From positions 2,756,117 through 2,804,747 of the forward strand of contig NZ_JAAVSH020000001.1 in assembly GCF_011947365.2 (NCBI RefSeq): 48,631 nucleotides of DNA, given 5' to 3'. The first letter of the stretch is position 1. Every line of letters begins with the position of its first letter. The position numbers and the translations under genes were made by a program. Below, one piece after another: positions 10,843-18,958 of this stretch. This stretch comes from an endosymbiont of Lamellibrachia barhami (GTDB lineage: Bacteria; Pseudomonadota; Gammaproteobacteria; Chromatiales; Chromatiaceae). The notes beneath the pieces were generated by a model. It was not told where the DNA came from. It saw nothing but the letters and a program-made list of their open reading frames with translations, and did not search any database.

Positions 10843-10915
10843 GGGTCGGAGTCAAATTTGATCAAAGCAACAAGACATTCAATATCGGATGCCCATCAAA
10901 TTTGACTCCGCCCCC
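10843..10915. repeat. Short inverted-repeat element, copy 2 (REP/MITE family B)
   Basis: About 73 bases between rseC and mucD with near-perfect terminal inverted repeats CGGAGTCAAATTTGATC and ATCAAATTTGACTCCG. It aligns along its length in the same orientation with 6193-6267, including CATTCAATA in the middle. It may fold into a hairpin in the rse-mucD transcript and so affect read-through or mRNA stability. Confidence 0.8.
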
Positions 10916-10920
10916 TTCGC

Positions 10921-11388
10921 CTAAAAATGTACTGGACTAATCGATGCCTGCCGGAGGATAACCGCCTGAAAAGCGCTGTCACGTTCTCCCCCCAAGGCAT
11001 GCCGTTGAGCCAGAAACAATCCAAGAATCAGTCCCAATAGACCACATAAAATAGCGATGAGTTCCCCGGCAGATTGGAAGTACTGCCCCATCAACTCCTG
11101 CCCGGCAAGGGCGAATGAGATCATGAAAAACAGGGGCAACAGGTAAGCAACAAGTGATGCGTTCACCAGTGCCCTCTCCTGCAGGCCAATAACGACTCGT
11201 TCCCCGGGTTTAGCATCTATAGCATTGAGAACCCGCAATTGATTGTGTTTGCGCTTGAAGAGTCCGGAGATCACGGAAGTGCCGCAACTGTCTGCAGAGT
11301 GGCAGGAACCACAAGCCGCCTTTTGCTGGGTTTCCACCACTGCGTGATCACCTTCGCAGGAGACCACGGTTGCATTTTCCTCAATCAT
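10921..11388 (-). CDS. rseC: RseC/SoxR-reducing system-type membrane protein
   Basis: Inner-membrane protein encoded in the sigma-E operon; RseC is linked to the envelope-stress response and to SoxR reduction. 155 residues: a cytoplasmic N-terminal part with a cysteine cluster (CGSCHSADSCG, C26/C29/C35, with C11), then two transmembrane segments (about 82-102 and 108-128), the standard topology. The start overlaps the rseB stop (ATGA). A repeat element lies between its stop and mucD. Confidence 0.9.
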   Translation of the reverse strand: MIEENATVVSCEGDHAVVETQQKAACGSCHSADSCGTSVISGLFKRKHNQLRVLNAIDAKPGERVVIGLQERALVNASLVAYLLPLFFMISFALAGQELMGQYFQSAGELIAILCGLLGLILGLFLAQRHALGGERDSAFQAVILRQASISPVHF

Positions 11389-12431
11389 TCTGTGCGCGCA
11401 GTATTATGAACACGACGCATGGATTTCACCACACTGAGAAGCGTCACAGCAGGGACTTCTCCTACAGCAGTGACCTGATGGTCGTCCACCTGTCCGCCCC
11501 ATGCGTTGATTGCGCCTAGGCGTGAAACGCCCTCCAGGGCAGTGGTCTGACCACTCGGTTCGATAAACACCGAGAGAGAGGCAAGACCGTCACTCAATAC
11601 GTAATGTTCGACCATCTCGCCATCCGTTGAGTTGGGCAACAGATCCTGCACTCTAAGGGTAAAACCAGCCGGTAAATTACTGAACGACCAGTTTGCGACA
11701 CTGCTTGTGGTTCTTTCTGGCGTATTTGAATTTGCATCGATAGTTTTGCGGGGGCTTTTGTGCACCACAACACCCAACTCTGCAGTACCCACTTCCAGTT
11801 CGGTGAACATCGTCTGTTCCACCGCCTCCCCTTCTTCATTCATGAGGTCGGACTTAAGCGGAAGTGCACTTTCCTGATCCAGATAGAAGCGGTAACCGTA
11901 ACGAAAACCGTCTCGCGGAATGATCGCCACGACCTTGACCTGACGATCAGCGACTCTTGTCTCACCAAGCGTGCGGAACGCATAGCTCAATGAGAGTTGC
12001 TCCAGATGCTCAGGTAACAGGTCGAGGAATTTATTCGTTGGTGGCCGCTTGTCGATAGAGACCTGTTGCGATTCCGGCATGACACAAGTAACAGAGTCCC
12101 GATCACGTATCACTTCACGGGGCGCACCATTGAGCGAGATCAATCTTTCATGGGGTTGGCCATCGCTTATCGCATGGATGATGCGCATTGTCTCCAGTTG
12201 ATTGTCATGCAGATAGATGAATGTCCCTTGATATTCGAGAACCCTGACAGCCTCCATCATGCGCTCCAACCACTGGCGCGCTACATTTTCATCGTCAGAT
12301 GCCGTGACTGACCCGGCAAAGAGGAGCAGAAAGAGCGCAAATCCGCAAAATGCAGTCATGCCAGACTGAAGAAAAGAGGAAACCCCCGTGGGCCGGGAGA
12401 GACAAGGAGAACGACATCCCAAACCATTCAT
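11385..12431 (-). CDS. rseB: Sigma-E factor regulatory protein RseB/MucB
   Basis: Periplasmic protein that binds RseA/MucA and protects it from cleavage until it senses mislocalised lipids or lipoproteins. The mature part begins near SDDENVARQWLERMMEAV after a hydrophobic signal segment (CGFALFLLLFAGSVTA) and shows the family lines YQGTFIYLH and FRYGYRFYLDQES. The frame is open from 12455, overlapping rseA; the ATG at 12431 is favoured because GGTGA lies at a suitable distance, and an ATG at 12359 would give the most compact signal peptide but lacks a ribosome site. The start is therefore uncertain. Confidence 0.9.
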   Translation of the reverse strand: MNGLGCRSPCLSRPTGVSSFLQSGMTAFCGFALFLLLFAGSVTASDDENVARQWLERMMEAVRVLEYQGTFIYLHDNQLETMRIIHAISDGQPHERLISLNGAPREVIRDRDSVTCVMPESQQVSIDKRPPTNKFLDLLPEHLEQLSLSYAFRTLGETRVADRQVKVVAIIPRDGFRYGYRFYLDQESALPLKSDLMNEEGEAVEQTMFTELEVGTAELGVVVHKSPRKTIDANSNTPERTTSSVANWSFSNLPAGFTLRVQDLLPNSTDGEMVEHYVLSDGLASLSVFIEPSGQTTALEGVSRLGAINAWGGQVDDHQVTAVGEVPAVTLLSVVKSMRRVHNTARTE

Positions 12432-12438
12432 GAAGCAA

Positions 12439-12996
12439 TCACCGTGCTCCGTCATAACTCACGAAAGTTGCATATGGCATGATTCCTTTCATGTTGCCGG
12501 CTGGAGCATACTCCTGGTGATTTACCAGATAACTGTTCAGACGGGATTCAACTTCAGGTTTGGCCAGCAACTCCCAACGCGTACCTTTCTGACTGGCATA
12601 GGTACGCTCATTGGGTGATTGATTTACCGCGACCTGCGGCAGGGGGGTTCCTCCCTGCTCCGGGTTGATAAACTGCGGCGCAACCATCACGGCCATCAGC
12701 GCCACTGAAGCAGCGATTGCCGCACCGGCAACGGGTTTAACCCATCTGCGACCGATATTACCCGGAGCGAGTACGACTGGCTCATCCTCCAGACGCTGTC
12801 TGATTGAAGCTGCCAGGTTCGGCATCACAGCCGGACCTGTTTCCCGACGCATCACATCACCAATCAGATAGTAACGACTCCAGGAAGCTTGTTGATCCTC
12901 GCTGCGAATAAGCTCTTTTAGCGCACCGGGAATTTCAAAGGCGGATAGTTCATCATCCGTCAATGCGGACAGTTTTTCTCGCTCTTTTTCTGTCAT
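12439..12996 (-). CDS. rseA: Anti-sigma-E factor RseA/MucA
   Basis: Inner-membrane anti-sigma factor that holds sigma-E inactive and is destroyed by regulated proteolysis under envelope stress. Cytoplasmic N-terminal sigma-binding domain (EKLSALTDDELSAFE, ..SRYYLIGDVMRRE), one transmembrane segment at about 95-112 (VAGAAIAASVALMAVMVAP), and a periplasmic C-terminal domain that binds RseB. About 185 residues from the ATG at 12996; a GTG at 13008 is an alternative. It follows rpoE after a short gap in the conserved order. Confidence 0.92.
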   Translation of the reverse strand: MTEKEREKLSALTDDELSAFEIPGALKELIRSEDQQASWSRYYLIGDVMRRETGPAVMPNLAASIRQRLEDEPVVLAPGNIGRRWVKPVAGAAIAASVALMAVMVAPQFINPEQGGTPLPQVAVNQSPNERTYASQKGTRWELLAKPEVESRLNSYLVNHQEYAPAGNMKGIMPYATFVSYDGAR

Positions 12997-13011
12997 TGCC
13001 GTAACCACTTA

Positions 13012-13590
13012 TTATGGGTTAATCAAGGGTTGTAAACGTTTATCGATTGCCTCGCGTGCCCGGAATATACGGGAACGCACTGTGCCGACTGGACAGGACA
13101 TGGCCTCGGCAATCTCTTCATAACTCATTCCTTCAAGCTCACGCAGAACGATGGCTGTGCGCAGATCCTCCGGCAAGGCATCAAGCGCATGCTGTACCGT
13201 TATGGTGATCTCTTCAGTCAGCACATGGTTCTCTGGCGTCCCATACTCCTTAAGACGCGAACCTTCATCCAATTGTTCCGCCGTTTCAGGTTCCACATCC
13301 CACGAGGGTGGGCGTCGACTCTGGGCTACGAGGTAATTCTTAGCCGTATTGATAGCAATGCGGTACAACCAGGTGTAGAAGGCACTCTCGCCACGGAACC
13401 GGGGGAGCGCCTTGTAGGCCTTGATAAAGGCCTCCTGCGTGACGTCCAACACCTCGTGGGAGTCCCGGATGTAACGGGAGACCAGATTGGCGATCTTCTG
13501 CTGGTATTTGAGCACCAACACATCGAAAGCCTTCTTATCGCCCTGCTGTACACGGATGACCAGTTCCTGATCGACTTGCCGCTCGCCCAT
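13012..13590 (-). CDS. rpoE: RNA polymerase sigma-E factor (RpoE/AlgU)
   Basis: ECF sigma factor that directs transcription of envelope-stress genes. Region 2 contains DVTQEAFIKAYKALPRFRGESAFYTWLYRIA-type residues (about 50-80), and region 4 has PEDLRTAIVLRELEGMSYEEIAEAMSCPVGTVRSRIFRARE, both nearly identical to AlgU/RpoE. 192 residues, usual length. GAGGAGGG precedes the ATG. First gene of the rpoE-rseA-rseB-rseC-mucD operon and divergent from nadB, a common gammaproteobacterial arrangement. Confidence 0.97.
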   Translation of the reverse strand: MGERQVDQELVIRVQQGDKKAFDVLVLKYQQKIANLVSRYIRDSHEVLDVTQEAFIKAYKALPRFRGESAFYTWLYRIAINTAKNYLVAQSRRPPSWDVEPETAEQLDEGSRLKEYGTPENHVLTEEITITVQHALDALPEDLRTAIVLRELEGMSYEEIAEAMSCPVGTVRSRIFRAREAIDKRLQPLINP

Positions 13591-13637
13591 CCGGGCTTTA
13601 CCCTCCTCGTGACTCGCGCTTCCTTGCGCTCAGTCTC

Positions 13638-13664
13638 ATTGACAACCATAGGATGAATTAGTTC
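13638..13664 (-). promoter_or_regulatory. Possible sigma-E-type autoregulatory promoter of rpoE
   Basis: On the minus strand GAACTA is followed after 16 bases by TCAAT, about 48 bases upstream of the rpoE ATG. Sigma-E promoters read GAACTT, 16-17 bases, TCTGA; the -35 fits well and the -10 only partly. Autoregulation of rpoE is common in this family, which makes the site plausible but unproven. Confidence 0.3.
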
Positions 13665-13689
13665 GTGCGATCCCATACTTTATTGACTT

Positions 13690-13702
13690 GGTTCAATGAA
13701 CC
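13690..13702. promoter_or_regulatory. Perfect palindrome in the rpoE-nadB divergent region
   Basis: GGTTCAATGAACC is a 13-base perfect inverted repeat with a one-base centre, between the divergent rpoE and nadB genes. It could be an operator half-site pair for a dimeric regulator; I cannot name the regulator. Confidence 0.3.
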
Positions 13703-13771
13703 TTCGATTTGCGCTAGGATGCAGTCTGATTTAAGTGCGCATTATCACTGTATCCACCCCGCCTCGCAAAT

Positions 13772-15400
13772 ATGACTAAAGATCACCTCCACGACGTATT
13801 GATCATTGGCAGCGGCGCTGCCGGACTCAGCCTGGCTTTGCGGCTGCGAAAAGACCTGAAAGTTGCGGTCATCTCCAAACGGGAGATTGAAGAGGGCAGC
13901 ACTTATTACGCCCAGGGAGGTATCTCGGCAGTACTGGATGAGGGGGATACCCTCTCCTCCCACGTCGAAGATACCCTTGATGCCGGCGCAGGGCTCTGTG
14001 ATGAGGATACCGTCCGGCTGGTGGTCGAACACGGGCCCAAAAGCATCGACTGGCTGATGTCCAATGGCGTCCACTTTACCCGCGACGACTCTGCTGTCAG
14101 CAGTGGTGGTTACCACCTGACACGGGAGGGAGGACACTCCCACCGGCGAGTTATTCACGCTGCGGACGCAACGGGGAAAGAGGTGGAATTGACCCTGGAA
14201 TCCCAGGTGATGTCACGCTCAAATGTGGAGATATTCGAACACCACATTGCTATCGATCTGATTGCCGGTGGTGAAAACGGCACCCAAAAAGCCAAACGTT
14301 GCCTGGGTGCCTACATTCTCAACCAGAAAAACGGCAAGGTGGACACATTTCGTGCGCGCTTCGTCATACTCGCAACCGGCGGCGCCAGTAAAGTCTACCT
14401 CTACACCAGCAATCCCGATGTCTCAACCGGGGATGGCATTGCCATGGCCTGGCGAACAGGCTGTCGGGTCGCGAATATGGAGTTCATTCAATTCCACCCC
14501 ACCTGCCTCTACCACCCCCAGGCGAAGACATTCCTTATTACCGAGGCGGTTCGGGGAGAAGGCGGTCACCTACTGTTGCCGGATGGCAGTCGTTTCATGC
14601 CCAACTTCGATGAGCGTGCCGAGTTGGCTCCAAGAGATATCGTTGCCCGAGCCATCGACCACGAAATGAAACGCATCGGCGCCGACTGCCTGTTTCTCGA
14701 TATCAGTCATAAACCGGCTGACTTCATCAGGGAACACTTTCCAACCATCTATAAGAGTTGCCTTGATTTCGGCATCGACATCACCCGTGAACCCATTCCC
14801 GTTGTGCCCGCCGCTCACTATACCTGTGGTGGGGTAATGACCGATCACCAGGCACAAACGGACCTGCCGGGTCTTTACGCCATAGGAGAGACTGCCTACA
14901 CCGGGCTGCACGGGGCCAACCGCATGGCCAGCAACTCACTGCTTGAGTGTCTGGTGTTTGCCGAACTGGCTACTGAACATATCCATAGGAATGTAGATAA
15001 AACACCCTTCCCGCCGGAACTCCCCCCTTGGGATGAGAGCCGTGTTACCGACTCTGACGAAGAGGTGGTGGTCTCACACAACTGGGACGAGCTGCGACGC
15101 TTCATGTGGGACTATGTGGGTATAGTACGCAGCAACAAAAGACTGGAACGCGCCAAACGCCGGGTCGAACTATTGAGAAGGGAGATCGGCGAATACTACG
15201 GCAATTTCCGTGTCAGCAACGATCTGCTGGAACTACGTAATCTGGTTGACGTGGCAGACCTGATCATTCGTTCTGCCCAGAGCCGCAGGGAGAGTCGTGG
15301 GCTACACTACACCATCGATTTCCCCTACCGGGATGATCAGGTGCAACGCAAAGCCACGGTGCTGATTCCCGACAACTACTCGCCAAAACGAAAAAACTAA
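13772..15400 (+). CDS. nadB: L-aspartate oxidase
   Basis: FAD enzyme that oxidises L-aspartate to iminoaspartate, first step of de novo NAD synthesis; with fumarate as acceptor it also works without oxygen. The FAD-binding dinucleotide motif GSGAAG is at 13-18, the substrate-domain line [16 protein letters not shown] at about 48-63, and [44 protein letters not shown]-type residues at about 347-390. The C-terminal helical domain is present. 542 residues, typical. Divergent from rpoE, a frequent pairing. nadA and nadC are not nearby. Confidence 0.96.
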   Translation: MTKDHLHDVLIIGSGAAGLSLALRLRKDLKVAVISKREIEEGSTYYAQGGISAVLDEGDTLSSHVEDTLDAGAGLCDEDTVRLVVEHGPKSIDWLMSNGVHFTRDDSAVSSGGYHLTREGGHSHRRVIHAADATGKEVELTLESQVMSRSNVEIFEHHIAIDLIAGGENGTQKAKRCLGAYILNQKNGKVDTFRARFVILATGGASKVYLYTSNPDVSTGDGIAMAWRTGCRVANMEFIQFHPTCLYHPQAKTFLITEAVRGEGGHLLLPDGSRFMPNFDERAELAPRDIVARAIDHEMKRIGADCLFLDISHKPADFIREHFPTIYKSCLDFGIDITREPIPVVPAAHYTCGGVMTDHQAQTDLPGLYAIGETAYTGLHGANRMASNSLLECLVFAELATEHIHRNVDKTPFPPELPPWDESRVTDSDEEVVVSHNWDELRRFMWDYVGIVRSNKRLERAKRRVELLRREIGEYYGNFRVSNDLLELRNLVDVADLIIRSAQSRRESRGLHYTIDFPYRDDQVQRKATVLIPDNYSPKRKN

Positions 15401-15429
15401 ACAGTCCAGACCAAGTCACAGAAACATCG

Positions 15430-15438
15430 TGGTATAAT
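15430..15438 (+). promoter_or_regulatory. Extended -10 promoter for the hemerythrin gene
   Basis: TGGTATAAT is a consensus extended -10 element (TGnTATAAT) just after nadB; no convincing -35 hexamer lies 16-18 bases upstream, as is usual for extended -10 promoters. Predicted start of transcription is near 15445, giving a leader of about 105 bases to the preferred ATG of the hemerythrin gene. Confidence 0.5.
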
Positions 15439-15551
15439 CGTTAAATTGTATATCCTGGATGTCAGAAATTGGGGGCCGTAGCTTTTTTGCCGCCACCGAA
15501 ACCACGGCAGCCGCGGCAGGCACCAATAAACCCACTGGAGACCTGAAGAAC

Positions 15552-16016
15552 ATGGACCATCTCGAATGGACAAAAGACCTGAATACCGGGGTCAATGTCA
15601 TCGACAAACAACACAGGCGCATCGTTGATTATATCAATCAACTGGTGGATGCCACAGAGACTGGTGATTATGAATCAATTTCCGATGTCTTTGACGGGTT
15701 GATCGACTACACGATTACCCATTTTACCTTTGAAGAGGGTCTCCAGGAGAAGGCTGGATACGAATTTCGATCCGCGCACCAGCGGGTTCACAAAGTCTTC
15801 ATAAAAAAACTCGGCGAATATAAGAAGGATTTCGATGACGGTAATGTTGATGCAGTAAAACAGGTCAACAGAATGCTGCGCAACTGGCTCATCAACCACA
15901 TCAAGAATGATGACGCAGATTATGTACCCGCTGTGCAGAAGATGCTCGGTACCGAAAAGAAAAGCGGTTGGCTATCCCGTAGTCTGGGCAGGTTCTTTGG
16001 TGGTTCTGACGCCTGA
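15552..16016 (+). CDS. Bacteriohemerythrin
   Basis: Four-helix oxygen-binding protein with a di-iron centre. All expected iron ligands are present: H21, H57, E61, H76, H80, H116 and D121, in the spacing of bacteriohemerythrins (HxxxE at 57-61, HxxxxD at 116-121). From the ATG at 15552 it has 154 residues, about 20 more than a bare domain; the extra C-terminus is basic and aromatic (KKSGWLSRSLGRFFGG) and could be an amphipathic membrane-touching helix. The frame is open from an ATG at 15459, which would add 31 low-complexity residues (Ala/Thr-rich); the family alignment favours 15552. Likely role is oxygen storage, delivery or sensing in a micro-oxic cell. Confidence 0.92.
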   Translation: MDHLEWTKDLNTGVNVIDKQHRRIVDYINQLVDATETGDYESISDVFDGLIDYTITHFTFEEGLQEKAGYEFRSAHQRVHKVFIKKLGEYKKDFDDGNVDAVKQVNRMLRNWLINHIKNDDADYVPAVQKMLGTEKKSGWLSRSLGRFFGGSDA

Positions 16017-16078
16017 ATGAGTAAATACAACCCGGTTTTTCATACATCCCCTACTGGATAAGATTTAGATTTCTTTAT

Positions 16079-16113
16079 CGTCGGAAAAATTGACACCTTT
16101 CATTTTTCTGACG
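16079..16113. other. Inverted repeat after the hemerythrin gene
   Basis: Arms CGTCGGAAAAAT and ATTTTTCTGACG pair at 11 of 12 positions around an 11-base loop. It could act as a weak transcript end for hemerythrin or as a binding site; there is no clear run of T after the stem. Confidence 0.35.
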
Positions 16114-16182
16114 CCTGTCTTTTCTCGTTTTACCGCCTTTTCCCCTCCACAAATTCCTGATCCTCTGAAATAACGAACAACT

Positions 16183-16379
16183 TTCCCCAAACGGGAATAA
16201 ATCGCTGGATGTTGTCAGTGGATTTTACAGTTACCACTTCGATTCCTGGGAAGTTATTGCCTAGCGAGTTAATTTTGAATCTACTTCCCAAAATAATCAT
16301 TGGGGAACTCTGTTCCTCTTATATTTTTTTGTTTTATTTCAATAATATATACGTTATTCATGGATCCTTTCCAGGGAAA
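16183..16379 (+). promoter_or_regulatory. Cluster of four TTCC/GGAA inverted repeats (possible enhancer sites)
   Basis: TTCCCCAAACGGGAA (16183), TTCCTGGGAA (16243), TTCCC..GGGGAA (16285-16307) and TTTCCAGGGAAA (16368) all share TTCC and GGAA half-sites. Counted from the start predicted by the sigma-54 promoter they lie at roughly -249, -191, -143 and -65, the zone where activators of sigma-54 bind. In PEP-CTERM bacteria PrsR is the known activator of such promoters; that it binds here is inference. Confidence 0.45.
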
Positions 16380-16411
16380 CCCCGCCACTGACCTAAAACA
16401 AAAAACAAAGA

Positions 16412-16429
16412 TTGGCCCACCCTTTGCAA
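16412..16429 (+). promoter_or_regulatory. Sigma-54 (RpoN) promoter of the PEP-CTERM gene
   Basis: TTGGCCCACCCTTTGCAA matches the -24/-12 consensus (TGGCAC, five bases, TTGC) with GG at 16414-16415 and GC at 16426-16427, the required 12-base step. Predicted transcription start near 16439, about 29 bases before the ATG. Sigma-54 control of PEP-CTERM genes through PrsK/PrsR is known in several proteobacteria. Confidence 0.8.
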
Positions 16430-16467
16430 TATCAGTGATGTAAATCAATTTTTTGAGATCACTCAAT

Positions 16468-17316
16468 ATGGCAAAAGCAAATTCTTTACTCTCTAAATCC
16501 CTGCAAGTGGCTGCGGGGGCTGTGCTGCTTACATTCGCAGGCACGACGCAGGCAATCACAGTTGACGGGGATATCAACGACTGGCTCAGCGCACCGCAGG
16601 GGCAGGCTTCAGACTGGGGCAATATATTGCGCAGCTCCATATTCCATGTCGACGAAGATCAGAATAGCTACTATCTCGATCCTGGATATGGCGGTCAGGC
16701 CTATGATGTAGAGGCCATATTTGCAGAACAGATGGGAACAAGCCTGAGTATCGCCATCGTGACCGGCCGTGACCCGAATGCGAGCGGCTGGGCTGGCGGC
16801 GATATCTCCTTCAACTTCGATTTCGGCGCCGACGCCACCAGCTTCGAATTCGGTATCGTCACCCGCGATCACGACGGCATGACCCAAGGTGATGTCTATG
16901 CGGTAAGTGACTGGAATTACGGCATCTGGACAGCGCCAAATGTCTACAATCCCGGCGGCACAAGTCTGTACAAGGAGTCCCATCCCGTCAATATAAAGAG
17001 TGGTTCACTACTGGGCAGCGTCAATCTCGAGTATACCGACCTGCTCTACAACGGCAGCAGCCCGAATCAGATCGGCGCATTCTCCGGGGATCACTTCATG
17101 ATCGAAACCAGTCTCGACCTTGCCATGCTCGACCTGGTCAACCTGGGCCTGGATGACGACCCCTATCGCATCCACTGGGCACCCAACTGCAACAACGACT
17201 GGCTGCAACTGGATATGCCAGCCGCACATGTACCCGAGCCGGGAACCCTGCTTCTGTTGACCATAGGCCTGGTGGGAATGGCCGGACGCCGCCGCATGAG
17301 CCGTAAGACAAAATAA
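16468..17316 (+). CDS. PEP-CTERM sorting domain protein
   Basis: 282-residue exported protein. Sec signal peptide to about residue 29 (TQA), a beta-rich middle beginning ITVDGDINDWLSAP, which recalls the CBM9-like or DOMON-like sandwich often seen after such VDGxxxDW starts, and a C-terminal PEP-CTERM tripartite signal: VPEP at about 254, a hydrophobic stretch and the basic end GRRRMSRKTK. PEP-CTERM proteins are recognised by an exosortase in bacteria that make exopolysaccharide, and probably end up in the extracellular matrix. The frame opens at a TTG (16453), but the ATG at 16468 fits the signal peptide. Preceded by a sigma-54 promoter and followed by a terminator, so it is a single-gene unit. 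No exosortase is in the window. Ligand unknown. Confidence 0.88.
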   Translation: MAKANSLLSKSLQVAAGAVLLTFAGTTQAITVDGDINDWLSAPQGQASDWGNILRSSIFHVDEDQNSYYLDPGYGGQAYDVEAIFAEQMGTSLSIAIVTGRDPNASGWAGGDISFNFDFGADATSFEFGIVTRDHDGMTQGDVYAVSDWNYGIWTAPNVYNPGGTSLYKESHPVNIKSGSLLGSVNLEYTDLLYNGSSPNQIGAFSGDHFMIETSLDLAMLDLVNLGLDDDPYRIHWAPNCNNDWLQLDMPAAHVPEPGTLLLLTIGLVGMAGRRRMSRKTK

Positions 17317-17338
17317 TAAAGATCACAGCAGCAATTTG

Positions 17339-17370
17339 GGTGGCCCGCAGTTTGTGGCCACCTTTTTTTA
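17339..17370 (+). terminator. Rho-independent terminator of the PEP-CTERM gene
   Basis: GGTGGCC and GGCCACC pair around a 10-base loop and are followed by a run of seven T. It lies about 20 bases after the PEP-CTERM stop. Confidence 0.85.
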
Positions 17371-17379
17371 TGCACAATA

Positions 17380-17416
17380 AAAAAGCCCGCATCTGTTTCC
17401 AGATGCGGGCTTTTTC
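17380..17416. terminator. Bidirectional terminator between the PEP-CTERM gene and sat
   Basis: Perfect 12-base stem AGCCCGCATCTG / CAGATGCGGGCT with a TTTC loop, flanked by A on the left and T on the right, so it can end transcripts from both directions. It lies 14 bases beyond the sat stop. Confidence 0.9.
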
Positions 17417-17429
17417 AAGACAGTATCTA

Positions 17430-18620
17430 TCAGGAATTCAAAGACTGATAGTAATCCATCAGGATCTGCGCCACTTCGGGACGGGAGAACTCAGCCGGAG
17501 GCGCGATGCCCTGGCCCAGCATCTCACGTACTTTGGTGCCGGAGAGCAGCACAAAATCTTCTTTGCTGTGATCCGGCGCGTCACGCATCATCACAACCTT
17601 GTTGAGCTTCTTGGAATAGGCAGTGTGGTCGGCGCGGAAGATCTCGATATCCAGCATGCCTGCGGGCACTTCGTCATCGAAGATGGTCTGTGCGTCGAAG
17701 GCGCCGTAGTAGTCACCAACACCGGCATGGTCGCGACCGATGATGAAGTGGCTGGCACCCATGTTCTGACGAAAATAGGCGTGCAGCACGGCTTCGCGGG
17801 GACCGGCGTAGAGCATGTCGAAGCCGTATCCGGTGATCATCACGCTGTTCGGCGGGAAGTAGAGTTCGGCCATCTTGCGGATAGCGGCATCACGAACCGG
17901 CGCGGGAATATCACCTTTCTTCAGCTTACCCAGCAGCATATGAATGACAAGGCCGTCACAACCCAGACGATCCATCGCCATGTGGCACAGCTCTTCGTGA
18001 GCCAGATGCATCGGGTTGCGGGTCTGGAAAGCAACAACCTTCTCCCAGCCGTGCTCCTTGATCTCGTTGCGAATCTCGACAGCAGTACGGAAAGTATCGG
18101 GGAAATCGCTCTGGAAGTAGGAGAAGCTCAATACCTGGATCGGACCGGAGATTGCGACACGGCCTTGGGTATTGAAGGCTTTGACGCCGACGTGATCCAT
18201 ATCCTGAGTGCGGTAGACCTTGTCGGTCATAACCTTCATCTGATCGTCGGAGACGGTTTCGATATTTTCCACATCCATGATGGCCAACACAGGGTTGCCT
18301 TCCATGTTGGGATCACGCAGTGCGATGCGCCTGGCATCACCAATGGCATCAACACTATCCACCAGGCAGAGAACCGGCACCGGGAAGTGGCTGCCGTCGG
18401 TCAGCGTCATGGATTCTGCTGCGCCCATGGCATCGGCCACGTTCATGAAGCCCTTGAGCGGGTTGAAGTAACCGGTGCCCATCATCACCGCGTTACCAGC
18501 GGCCTGCGAACTGACCATGACAGACGGAAGACTTTCCGCCTCGTGGGACAGTTTGTGATGCTCGTCCGGATCGTAGACAAACAGAGGTTGCAGTTCGTCG
18601 GAACCTACTGGCTTGATCAT
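17430..18620 (-). CDS. sat: Sulfate adenylyltransferase (ATP sulfurylase), Sat type
   Basis: Interconverts APS plus pyrophosphate with sulfate plus ATP. In sulfur oxidisers Sat runs toward ATP and sulfate, the last step after APS reductase. The catalytic motifs are TRNPMHLAHE at about 200-209 and GRDHAG at 295-300. 396 residues from the ATG at 18620, which has AAGGAG at good distance; the frame is open to 18656, but that start has no such site. This is the homo-oligomeric Sat family, not the CysD/CysN pair used for assimilation. It stands alone here with no aprAB beside it, and ends at a strong bidirectional terminator. The gene is the best sign of a sulfur-based energy metabolism in the window. 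Confidence 0.96.
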   Translation of the reverse strand: MIKPVGSDELQPLFVYDPDEHHKLSHEAESLPSVMVSSQAAGNAVMMGTGYFNPLKGFMNVADAMGAAESMTLTDGSHFPVPVLCLVDSVDAIGDARRIALRDPNMEGNPVLAIMDVENIETVSDDQMKVMTDKVYRTQDMDHVGVKAFNTQGRVAISGPIQVLSFSYFQSDFPDTFRTAVEIRNEIKEHGWEKVVAFQTRNPMHLAHEELCHMAMDRLGCDGLVIHMLLGKLKKGDIPAPVRDAAIRKMAELYFPPNSVMITGYGFDMLYAGPREAVLHAYFRQNMGASHFIIGRDHAGVGDYYGAFDAQTIFDDEVPAGMLDIEIFRADHTAYSKKLNKVVMMRDAPDHSKEDFVLLSGTKVREMLGQGIAPPAEFSRPEVAQILMDYYQSLNS

Positions 18621-18956
18621 GATATTTCGTCTCCTTCGCTTCGCACGAATATTCAATCAACCGGTCGGGCCACACGTGTGATCCGAACCGGCACAGGATT
18701 CTCAAAAGAGCGTTAGGTTATCTTGCTGATATTGCTAATTATTAACATCAGAAAGATCGCTTAACTTTATGTTTTAACAATAAAACTACGCATCAAGCGC
18801 AGTTTCTGAAATCTAAAGCAGACATACCCTATCACAGCCGGGGATTATCCATCCAAAATTTATTTTTATGTGGTCAGCAAAATTCCAATGGAAGAGACTA
18901 TTTCTCCGCAAATTTGCACGTTTATCCAATGCAGGGGGAGCTGTGGATACCCTGCA
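18621..18956. other. Upstream region of sat, 336 bases without a gene
   Basis: AT-rich stretch between sat and recD, both on the minus strand, so it holds the sat promoter. A candidate -10 (TTAATAAT on the minus strand near 18740) is visible without a good -35. The far end overlaps an inverted repeat at 18928-18958. No riboswitch-like structure was recognised. Confidence 0.5.
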
Positions 18957-18958
18957 TT
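18928..18958 (-). other. Hairpin at the end of recD
   Basis: Perfect nine-base inverted repeat AATGCAGGG / CCCTGCATT with a 13-base loop; the arm overlaps the recD stop codon. No T-run follows on the minus strand, so it may stabilise the recCBD transcript end rather than be a classical terminator. Confidence 0.45.

Larger units (their letters stand above)
16017..16467. other. 451-base non-coding region upstream of the PEP-CTERM gene
   Basis: AT-rich region between hemerythrin and the PEP-CTERM gene. It holds a 12-base-arm hairpin at 16079-16113, four TTCC/GGAA inverted repeats (16183-16197, 16243-16252, 16285-16307, 16368-16379) and a sigma-54 promoter at 16412-16429. No conserved open frame is evident; the small frames have no ribosome site and unusual composition. 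Confidence 0.7.

Noticed and set aside
16209-16391. 60-residue open frame in the PEP-CTERM upstream region
   Set aside because: AT-rich, no ribosome site, and overlaps the presumed enhancer repeats.
17340-18716. 458-residue open frame on the plus strand over sat
   Set aside because: Antisense shadow of sat, rich in His and Val as expected from the reverse strand; begins inside terminators.
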